Positions 27,900 to 34,577 of a DNA stretch of 64,000 bases are shown here, in pieces (position 1 is the stretch's first letter; the number at the start of each line of letters is the position of its first letter). The notes under the pieces were generated by a model, which saw only the letters and a list, made by a program, of their open reading frames with translations, searched no databases and was not told where the DNA came from. This DNA comes from Fidelibacterota bacterium (GTDB lineage Bacteria; Fidelibacterota; Marinisomatia; SCGC-AAA003-L08; TS1B11). The position numbers were made by a program, and so were the translations under genes. The stretch lies in the NCBI GenBank assembly GCA_020354025.1, contig CP070638.1, positions 124,001-188,000 of the forward strand, read 5' to 3'.

Positions 27900-28898
27900 C
27901 TAGCCGGTCCTGACTACCCGCAGGAAAGGCTGGCGCTTATCCAGCCGGTTCAGGCCTACAGCCTGGGCCAGCCGGACGGCATCGCGGTATTCGTCCCTAG
28001 TAGTCGGACGATCAAGGATTGGATATTCAGTCGCCCTGTATGCCGGGTGATACTGGTCCATGAGATTAAGATAGGTCTCAGGCGAAATCTCCTCGGCCAG
28101 GAACCGTAGGATCTGCTCGGTTCCGGCTAGTCGTTCGGGCAGGACTAGGTGCCGCACCAGCAGCCCGCGAGTGGCCACGCCCGCGCTATCCAGCTCCAGA
28201 TCGCCAACCTGACGGTGCATTTCCCGCACTGCCGCCTGGTTGACCTCAGGATAGTTCACTACCTTGGAGTAGCGGCTGGCCGTGTCTGAATCGGCGTACT
28301 TCATGTCGGGCATGTAAATATCCACTATGCCATCCAGCAGGTGCAGCATCTCTTGGGAGTCATAGCCACCGGTGTTATATACTAGGGGCAGGCGTAGTCC
28401 CCGCTCTGCGGCTACCAACAGGGCGGCAATTATTTGTGGCACTACGTGGCTGGGAGAGACCAGGTTAATGTTATGGCACCCATAGTCCTGCAGATCGAGC
28501 ATCATGGCGGCTAGCTCCTCCGGCTCCACCTCCCGGCCGCCCGACAGTTGACTGATATCGCTGTTCTGGCAGAACTGGCACCTGAGATTGCAGCCGGAGA
28601 AGAAGATAGTCCCTGAGCCCCGCCAGCCCCGGAGGGGGTCCTCCTCACCGAGATGGGGTCCGGCGCTGCTCACGCGGGCTTTCATACCGGTGCGGCAGAC
28701 TCCCTCCTTACCAGCGCTGCGGTCGGCCTTACAGTGCCAGGCGCAGACGTTGCACAGGGAGAGGAGCTGGTAGGCTTCCTCAACCCGCCTGGTCAGCTCG
28801 CCGTTACGCAGCAAGACCTGGTAAGCGGGTCGACGGTTGGTGCTCCTTTCCTGTATATTATCTTGAGTCATGGACCTAACCTGCGGTGTGTTGGCCAT
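27900..28898 (-). CDS. PflX-type radical SAM protein (COG1313)
   Basis: A radical SAM protein of the PflX-like group, related to pyruvate formate-lyase activating enzymes but with unknown substrate. The CxxxCxxC cluster motif is in SGCNLRCQFCQN, preceded by an extra Cys set (CNVCAWHC and GVC) typical of this group. NLVSPSHVVP and DIYMPDMKYAD are family blocks. Starts at ATG 28898 (shown) or 28871 are plausible; the frame stays open to 29075, but that extension has no family character. It reads in the same direction as the GMC oxidoreductase gene, 195 bases after it. Confidence 0.85.
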   Translation of the reverse strand: MANTPQVRSMTQDNIQERSTNRRPAYQVLLRNGELTRRVEEAYQLLSLCNVCAWHCKADRSAGKEGVCRTGMKARVSSAGPHLGEEDPLRGWRGSGTIFFSGCNLRCQFCQNSDISQLSGGREVEPEELAAMMLDLQDYGCHNINLVSPSHVVPQIIAALLVAAERGLRLPLVYNTGGYDSQEMLHLLDGIVDIYMPDMKYADSDTASRYSKVVNYPEVNQAAVREMHRQVGDLELDSAGVATRGLLVRHLVLPERLAGTEQILRFLAEEISPETYLNLMDQYHPAYRATEYPILDRPTTRDEYRDAVRLAQAVGLNRLDKRQPFLRVVRTG

Positions 28899-29093
28899 GG
28901 TCCGGCCGAAAATGAAAGTAAGTCGACGTTGGAAGTAACGGAAGTGAAATCCGGGAAAGGAGAGGCATTCCGAATGGCCTGCCGACTTGGAATAACCGCA
29001 CCGGGAGCAGGGAGATGTAATCGTACCGACTTCAATCGACTTGTACCTTCTGCCTTGAGTGATGGAAGAAAACAATATGGGCAGCGGTTGACA

Positions 29094-30710
29094 TCACGGC
29101 AGCTGCTCTCCTGCAGGCGTGGGTTGGGAAAAATCCTTGGGCGGGATCAGGCTCATGCAGCGCTCGGCCATGACCGTGATTGTTAGGGAAGGATTGATTC
29201 CCACGTTAACCGGTATCGCAGATCCATCGACTACATACAGGCTCGGATAATTGAAGACTCGGTGGTTGGTGTCGATGACTCCATCATTGGGCGAGCTGGC
29301 GATTTGGCATCCTCCTAAAAGATGCCCACTCAGAGACAGGTTTCCTATGCTATCCAACAGGACATTTCCTGGAACGCCGTCGGCGTGCTGTGCCAGGTGT
29401 CGCGCTGCCTCGTTTGCTTCGGGGATGTATGACGGCGCCCTTTTGCCGTGAGCTACTACGGAGTATAGCCTTTTACGAAATAAAGAGTACCACCGCGGGC
29501 CGTAGGCGAAAGAAAGCTGATTATCTAGGAGCTGCATCACCGTGAGGACAATTACTCTCCGGTGCCATCCGGTAGCCCGCATGGAGTATGTGGATCGCAG
29601 AGGATGGGCCAGAAAGCTTCCCAGTGTTTTCAAGGTGCGGATGGTTGGCCGGTCGTCGTCGACCAGTGGGCCCCCGATCAAGTGAAAGAAGTTGTAGCTG
29701 GGTGGGAAACGATTCTGCGTAATGTGGGTGTAGCGGTTGGGAAAGAAGCGTGAGGAAATGGTTGCCCCCTCGGTCATGTCGATTGATCGGTCTCGTGATA
29801 CTACACCCACGAAGGTCTCGCTATTGGTGCGCACGATCCTTCCTAGGGTGTCCGAGATACCGGGGAGTGCCCCAGCCCTTTTGCAGCGGAACAGCAGCTC
29901 AAGGGTTCCAAGTAGACCGCCAGCGAAGACAACCTGGGTTGCCCTGAGAGGAGAGTACTGCTGTCTGCGGTTGAGGGGATGCTTCATGGTAATCAGGTAT
30001 CCTCCCCCTTCTACCGGATTCACCAGGATTACCTTCCGGTCAGGAAGCACTTCTGCGCCGAGTTTCTCCGCTAGATAAAGGTAGTTCTTATCGAGGGAGT
30101 TCTTGGCGTTGTAGGCGCAGCCGGCGATGCATGCACCGCATGGTTCACAGCCTCGCCGTGGGAGACCTTTTCCTCCAAAATAGGGATCGGGGTGCTCCAC
30201 GCCAGGCTTCCCGAAATAGATGCCCTGCTCGACGGGGCCAAAGGTGCTCTCCGCCTGTAGGGATGCAGCCGTCTTCCGTAGATACTCGTCCATCGTGCCG
30301 AAAAGGGGATTAGATTCCACGCCCAGCATCCGCTTGGCTGTTGCATAGTGCGGCTTCAGTTCCTTCTTCCAGTTGATGCCCAGATCCCTTCGGGCAAGAT
30401 CAGTGTAGAAGTCTTCCTCTGGCTCCAGAAGCACGGCAGCATAGACGAGGCTGCCGCCGCCCACGCCCACCCCGCGTATCGCCATCAGGTGGCGGAACAG
30501 GTCCACCGATAGAATTCCCCGGAATCCCAGTACCGGTGCCCATATGAGGTGCCTGGGGCTCTGGTTGGCTTGCTCCAGGTCTGTGTCGGTCATACGGCGT
30601 CCCTGCTCCAGTACTGCCACACGATAACCCTTCTCGGCCAATCTCAACGCCGACACACTGCCGCCAAAGCCGCTGCCGATGATTGCGAAATCGAAGTTGT
30701 GTTCAGTCAC
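29094..30710 (-). CDS. GMC-family FAD oxidoreductase, cholesterol-oxidase-like
   Basis: An FAD-dependent oxidoreductase: the N-terminal dinucleotide-binding loop is IIGSGFGGSVSALRLAEKG, GVGVGGGSLVY follows, and the C-terminal FAD block VVDGSAIPVNVGINPSLTI completes the fold. Like the ChoD-like subgroup it has a four-cysteine stretch, CEPCGACIAGC, near residue 195. It has no signal sequence. The GTG start at 30710 has GGAG six bases upstream and lies 17 bases after the small gene 30728-31267, so the two form an operon. A sterol or other bulky lipid alcohol is a reasonable substrate guess, not shown by the sequence. Confidence 0.82.
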   Translation of the reverse strand: MTEHNFDFAIIGSGFGGSVSALRLAEKGYRVAVLEQGRRMTDTDLEQANQSPRHLIWAPVLGFRGILSVDLFRHLMAIRGVGVGGGSLVYAAVLLEPEEDFYTDLARRDLGINWKKELKPHYATAKRMLGVESNPLFGTMDEYLRKTAASLQAESTFGPVEQGIYFGKPGVEHPDPYFGGKGLPRRGCEPCGACIAGCAYNAKNSLDKNYLYLAEKLGAEVLPDRKVILVNPVEGGGYLITMKHPLNRRQQYSPLRATQVVFAGGLLGTLELLFRCKRAGALPGISDTLGRIVRTNSETFVGVVSRDRSIDMTEGATISSRFFPNRYTHITQNRFPPSYNFFHLIGGPLVDDDRPTIRTLKTLGSFLAHPLRSTYSMRATGWHRRVIVLTVMQLLDNQLSFAYGPRWYSLFRKRLYSVVAHGKRAPSYIPEANEAARHLAQHADGVPGNVLLDSIGNLSLSGHLLGGCQIASSPNDGVIDTNHRVFNYPSLYVVDGSAIPVNVGINPSLTITVMAERCMSLIPPKDFSQPTPAGEQLP

Positions 30711-30727
30711 GCAATGCTCCTACGGGG

Positions 30728-31267
30728 CTACGCGCTGCTCAACGCAAAGGGAAATGGGTTAAACCGGCCGCCGAAGATCGGAATGCAGCCTAGACCAAGG
30801 TAAAGGGATGCCCTGATCTGTCGTAGCTCGTCATGGAAGGTGGCCGCAAGCCCACGATTGTATGGCGAGTAATCAATGTGTAGCGAGATAAGATCATCGA
30901 ACCGGGAGGGTGCCAGATACGCCCTGAACCTACGCACCCTGTTGACGTGCCTGTCGATGCTTTCACCCCTGACAAAGATGTTGTATCCGCTTTCGATATC
31001 CCCCGTTTCACTTGCTTCAAATCCCTTGCCTATCCACCGCCCGGGCCCGAATAAACGATGCACATATAATAACACGAGGGGTGATACAAGGCCAGCAGAG
31101 AGCATCTCACCTTTGTGCTCCCCGATTAGCTCTGTTTGAGCAGGGGCATCCATTTCCCCGAAGACACGAACGATCTCGTTCCTATTCAGGCTTTTCAGGT
31201 GTTTAAGTGTGAGGTCCTCCACCGATGTGCCCACGATTTCGTCGATTACCTTCTTGCTGTCTAGCAT
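30728..31267 (-). CDS. Hypothetical protein next to the GMC oxidoreductase
   Basis: A 179-residue soluble protein without a signal sequence. The stretch PAQTELIGEHKGEML followed by GPGRWIGKGFE loosely resembles the GXWXG/DUF4334-type lipocalin-like fold, and the end (SLYLGLGCIPIFGGRFNPFPF) is glycine and aromatic rich. I do not claim the family firmly. AAGGAGAG five bases before the ATG at 31267 is a strong ribosome binding site. Its position 17 bases before the oxidoreductase suggests a lipid-binding partner that delivers or receives the substrate; that is inference. Confidence 0.65.
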   Translation of the reverse strand: MLDSKKVIDEIVGTSVEDLTLKHLKSLNRNEIVRVFGEMDAPAQTELIGEHKGEMLSAGLVSPLVLLYVHRLFGPGRWIGKGFEASETGDIESGYNIFVRGESIDRHVNRVRRFRAYLAPSRFDDLISLHIDYSPYNRGLAATFHDELRQIRASLYLGLGCIPIFGGRFNPFPFALSSA

Positions 31268-31310
31268 TTCTTCTCTCCTTTAAATCTCAATACCTGGGGC
31301 AGAAATCTGA

Positions 31311-31472
31311 TCACAGCCTTCTCAGTTCCCGTTTGCTATTAGTACCCGATTCGCTAGCCAGTCTTGAGCTATGGTCGGAGCAATAGCGTTTGATTCGGAT
31401 CAGATCGCCATTCCGAAGCAGGTCCAGGTAGGCAAGGTATACTCGTTCAGTAATGCCTTTGGATGTTCGCAT
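31311..31472 (-). CDS. Possible small protein, unsupported by homology
   Basis: A 53-codon frame starting at ATG 31472, with GAAGGA nine bases upstream. It encodes a basic peptide containing GITERVYLAYLDLLRNGDLIRIKRY, which could form helices. It reads in the same direction as the gene at 30728-31267 and ends 43 bases before it, so it could be a short leader gene of that operon. Nothing recognisable; it may be chance. Confidence 0.25.
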   Translation of the reverse strand: MRTSKGITERVYLAYLDLLRNGDLIRIKRYCSDHSSRLASESGTNSKRELRRL

Positions 31473-31938
31473 TGCCTTACATCCTTCAGATTGCATTAAC
31501 CAAATGCGGTTGGATGAGGAGAGTTCTCATGGAAAGGTAAGATGGAAAGGCGGGAAAGGCAAATGCCATAATACGCTTTCAACCGGGAAGTTCAGCCACC
31601 CATACATCGGTGGCAGTATAATCCCGCCCCTTCCTCCTTGAGTTTCCACATCCCCCTACTTTTTGTATAAATCTTTATATTGGTGAACCCGCCGTCTCTT
31701 CATTTTTACTTACGGATTGATGGAAAGAAATAGCATATCCCCAATCGCTAGCGAGACCTTCATGTGCTGGATCATAGAGGAGTGTCTTCGGCTGTGAGCG
31801 GGGTGGCAGACCCTGACTGATGCCCTTATATCTTGAACTGAAGGCCGGGTGCTGGTATTCCTGGTCGGAATGCTTCTAGTATGGAATTGTGATCCCGACA
31901 AATCAGATTTTGTTTTTGATTGTGAATCCCTAGAGGAT
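31473..31938. other. Long non-coding stretch before the ferredoxin gene
   Basis: About 470 bases without a convincing gene on either strand; the short open frames have no ribosome binding site and unnatural composition. It includes a perfect six-base inverted repeat (GCCACC at 31595-31600, GGTGGC at 31609-31614) followed by TATAAT at 31616-31621, and an AT-rich patch around 31660-31690. It probably holds promoters for the divergent units 31267 (minus) and 32020 (plus). Confidence 0.4.
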
Positions 31939-31970
31939 AAAAGTAACTTTTCCCGTGCATTTAAGTGCAC
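31939..31970 (+). promoter_or_regulatory. Tandem palindromes upstream of the ferredoxin gene
   Basis: AAAAGT-A-ACTTTT (31939-31951) is followed three bases later by GTGCA-TTTAAG-TGCAC (31955-31970). Both are perfect inverted repeats located 50-80 bases before the ferredoxin start. Two adjacent palindromes of operator size suggest regulator binding; the regulator is unknown. Confidence 0.35.
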
Positions 31971-32019
31971 TTATTATTGCTGCCATTACATTTTAAAATT
32001 CTAATGGAGGATGATTCTG

Positions 32020-32298
32020 ATGGCGTACATTATCTGTGAGCCCTGTTTTGGTGTTTGCGATACGGCCTGTGTTGAAGTGTGTCCGGTCGATTGTATCCTA
32101 CCGGACGAGGGCTGGGAAAAAGGGGATGATCCCGCTGGCCACATGCTGTACATCGATCCTGAAGAGTGCATTGATTGCGGAGCCTGTGAACCGGAATGTC
32201 CGGTTGAGGCCATTTTTGAGGAAGACGCAGTTCCTGAAGAGTGGAAAAAGTACATCAAAATGAACTATGACCACTTCGGGCGCGAGTATTCCGGATAA
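32020..32298 (+). CDS. 7Fe-type ferredoxin
   Basis: A 92-residue, strongly acidic electron carrier with two iron-sulfur motifs. The first half holds CEPCFGVCDTACVEVCPVDC and the second CIDCGACEPECPVEAI, matching the FdxA-like ferredoxins that bind one [3Fe-4S] and one [4Fe-4S] cluster; LYIDPEECIDCG between them is typical. I choose ATG 32020, because TGGAGG (32005-32010) is nine bases upstream; the ATG at 32011 directly abuts that site. A strong terminator follows, so the gene is transcribed alone. Confidence 0.93.
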   Translation: MAYIICEPCFGVCDTACVEVCPVDCILPDEGWEKGDDPAGHMLYIDPEECIDCGACEPECPVEAIFEEDAVPEEWKKYIKMNYDHFGREYSG

Positions 32299-32325
32299 AC
32301 TTCTGAATTTATCTTACTTTTGGAG

Positions 32326-32358
32326 GCGGCTGTTCGGGATGCGGACAGCCGCTTTCTT
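32326..32358 (+). terminator. Rho-independent terminator after ferredoxin
   Basis: GCGGCTGT (32326-32333) and ACAGCCGC (32345-32352) form a perfect eight-base GC-rich stem with an 11-base loop, followed directly by TTTCTTCT. It begins 28 bases after the ferredoxin stop. This is the clearest intrinsic terminator in the window. Confidence 0.85.
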
Positions 32359-32434
32359 CTGTGCATAATCAACGGTAATATCAGACAAATTACTACCAGT
32401 AAGTCTTACTACTCGACTGAAAAGGGAATCATAA

Positions 32435-33613
32435 ATGAAGCGCGATGATATAATGGCCGTGCTGAAAACTGTAAATTATCCCGGCTACAGTCGGGATATC
32501 ATCTCGTTTGGGATGGTTACCGACGTGCAAATATCGGGCAGCGATGTCAAGGTGGTGCTGGCGGTGGCTACCAGCAATCAGGAGCAGAAGGCCCAACTTG
32601 CCGCTAGTATCAAGTCGGCGCTTTCCGAGCGGCTGAAGCTATCCCATGTGGAAGTGGAAACTGTGACGCCAAAACCTGCGGCAAACGCTGGAGCTTTTGC
32701 CGCGGCAGGACCGAATCTGGTCCGGACTGCCATCCCCGGTGTAGAGCGGACCATCGCCGTGGCCAGTAGCAAGGGGGGTGTGGGGAAATCCACTGTGGCG
32801 GTGAATCTGGCCGCTGCCATGTCCCTAGCCGGAGCTAATGTGGGCATCCTGGACCTGGACATTTACGGTCCCAGCCTGCCCATGATGGTGGGCATCGACG
32901 AACGGCCTTCCCTGAATGACCAACAGAAAATCGTTCCCCTAAAACGCCACGGTCTGCGCATCATGTCATTTGGATTCATCAGCGGCAACCAGGCGCCTAC
33001 TATCTGGCGGGGACCATTAGTAGCAAAGCTGACCGAGCAGTTCTTCGAGGATGTGGATTGGGGAGAGCTAGATTATCTGATTCTTGACCTACCCCCCGGA
33101 ACGGGCGACATACAGCTGACTATGGTTCAACGGTTGATCCTTACCGGCGTGGTTATTGTGACCACTCCCCAGAAGCTGGCTCTCCTGGACGTGCGTAAAG
33201 GGGCGGACATGTTTAAAAAGGTGGACACACCGGTTCTGGGGGTTGTGGAAAACATGTCGGGTCTTTCCCTGACGGGTGTGGTAAAGGATGCCGGGCGCAG
33301 GGCCGTACCAGAGGCTATTCTGGAACTGGAGGGATTGAGTGAAGTTTCCCGTATTACGGCGGATAAACAGGGATACTTCGAGGCAACCTTGCCCATCTTC
33401 CGAAGTGGCGGCGGTAACCAGGAGAGTAATCGACTGGGAGTGCCCCTGCTGGGCAGGATACCGCTGGCCTCGGACCTGGTCATAGCCTCAGATTCCGGTG
33501 AACCATATGTCCTTAGTCATCCGGATACACCAGTGGGAAAGGCGTTTAAGCACATCGCCGATACGCTTATGAAACAAACGGATAGTCCTGAGGATCGAAA
33601 ATATGGAGCCTGA
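32435..33613 (+). CDS. Mrp/ApbC-type P-loop ATPase lacking all cysteines
   Basis: A Mrp/NBP35 family ATPase, a group that carries and transfers iron-sulfur clusters. An N-terminal MIP18-like domain (about residues 1-85) is followed by the deviant Walker A SSKGGVGKST, the LDLDIYGPSLP block and LDLPPGTGDIQLT. Relatives have a CxxC after the ENMS motif; here ENMSGLSLTGVV leads into an insertion of roughly 45 residues, and the whole 392-residue protein contains no Cys. ATP binding should be intact, but cluster bridging by the usual cysteines cannot occur. AAGGGA precedes ATG 32435. It lies after a terminator, so separate from the ferredoxin transcript. Confidence 0.85.
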   Translation: MKRDDIMAVLKTVNYPGYSRDIISFGMVTDVQISGSDVKVVLAVATSNQEQKAQLAASIKSALSERLKLSHVEVETVTPKPAANAGAFAAAGPNLVRTAIPGVERTIAVASSKGGVGKSTVAVNLAAAMSLAGANVGILDLDIYGPSLPMMVGIDERPSLNDQQKIVPLKRHGLRIMSFGFISGNQAPTIWRGPLVAKLTEQFFEDVDWGELDYLILDLPPGTGDIQLTMVQRLILTGVVIVTTPQKLALLDVRKGADMFKKVDTPVLGVVENMSGLSLTGVVKDAGRRAVPEAILELEGLSEVSRITADKQGYFEATLPIFRSGGGNQESNRLGVPLLGRIPLASDLVIASDSGEPYVLSHPDTPVGKAFKHIADTLMKQTDSPEDRKYGA

Positions 33614-33675
33614 TCTTATTCTGGCGGGAGAACACACCGGGAACCGACACCCCTGGCAGGACGTTGGAAATGGGC

Positions 33676-33699
33676 CAACTCCGTTATAGTATGGAGTTG
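33676..33699. terminator. Inverted repeat between mrp-like gene and uppS
   Basis: CAACTCC (33676-33682) and GGAGTTG (33693-33699) form a perfect seven-base stem with a ten-base loop, 62 bases after the ATPase stop. An AT-rich but not T-rich tail follows. It could be a weak terminator or a regulatory hairpin. Confidence 0.35.
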
Positions 33700-33792
33700 A
33701 GAGATTTATTACCATTACCATAAGAGTGAGATGGATCAACCGCATGGTTGCCTAAGGCGTGGGTGAAAGGTAATTTAGCTTAAATAATATAG

Positions 33793-34572
33793 ATGGAATC
33801 CAAGATCGAAACGGAGCTAAAAGATCTCGTCCTGGATCAGGGGAATCTACCAAGGCACATCGCTATCATAATGGATGGTAATGGCCGTTGGGCGAAATCC
33901 AGAGGACTGCCCAGAGTAGCGGGGCACAAGGAAGGTGTGAACTCCGTCAGGGAGATCACCCGGGCTTGTGGTGAGCTAGGCATCGAGATTCTGACCCTCT
34001 ATACATTCAGCTCGGAGAATTGGAAGCGCCCTCGCGCGGAGGTGGACGCCCTTATGCGGTTGCTGGTGACCACTATCAGGGGAGAGGTGCAGGAGCTGAT
34101 GGAAAACAACGTACGCCTTACCGTTATTGGTCATCTGGGTGATCTTCCGGCAATAGCGCGTCAGGAAATGCAGAATGCTATGGAGCTTACAGGGTCCAAT
34201 ACTGGATTGAACCTCAACCTAGCCCTCAGCTATGGCGGCCGTCAGGAAATCCTGGAGGCGGTCCAGCGAGTCTCCCGCAGGGTATCTGATGACAGCCTTG
34301 AACCAGAAGATATTGATGAGGAGTATTTTGAAAGTTGCCTGTTCACCCACGACATGCCCGATCCGGAGCTCATTGTTCGTACAAGCGGTGAAACCCGCCT
34401 GAGTAATTTCCTTTTGTGGCAGTCCGCTTATAGCGAATTGATTGTCTCGGACACCATGTGGCCGGCGTTCCGGCGGAACGAACTCTACAAGACACTCTTG
34501 GAATACCAGCATCGCGAGCGGCGCTTCGGCCGGCTGAGTGAACAGGTAAAACCATCTTCGGTAATGGGATAA
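33793..34572 (+). CDS. uppS: Undecaprenyl diphosphate synthase (cis type)
   Basis: Builds the C55 lipid carrier for peptidoglycan and LPS sugars. The catalytic IAIIMDGNGRWAKSRG block, the GHKEG segment, FSSENWKRP and the C-terminal RTSGETRLSNFLLWQ are all intact. Length 259 is normal. It opens the envelope operon and lies five bases before bamA. No ribosome binding site is evident before ATG 33793; TTGCCT at 33748 and TAATTT at 33771 (17-base spacing) form a promoter candidate close to the start. The usual neighbour cdsA is absent. Confidence 0.95.
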   Translation: MESKIETELKDLVLDQGNLPRHIAIIMDGNGRWAKSRGLPRVAGHKEGVNSVREITRACGELGIEILTLYTFSSENWKRPRAEVDALMRLLVTTIRGEVQELMENNVRLTVIGHLGDLPAIARQEMQNAMELTGSNTGLNLNLALSYGGRQEILEAVQRVSRRVSDDSLEPEDIDEEYFESCLFTHDMPDPELIVRTSGETRLSNFLLWQSAYSELIVSDTMWPAFRRNELYKTLLEYQHRERRFGRLSEQVKPSSVMG

Positions 34573-34577
34573 TCGAA

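Noticed and set aside
28899-29075. N-terminal extension of the radical SAM protein with a Cys pair
   Set aside because: The frame is open, but the residues do not match the family, and internal ATGs give the normal length.
31710-31970. An 86-codon minus-strand frame
   Set aside because: Ser/Arg-rich random-looking composition, no ribosome binding site, and it runs across the palindromes upstream of the ferredoxin gene.
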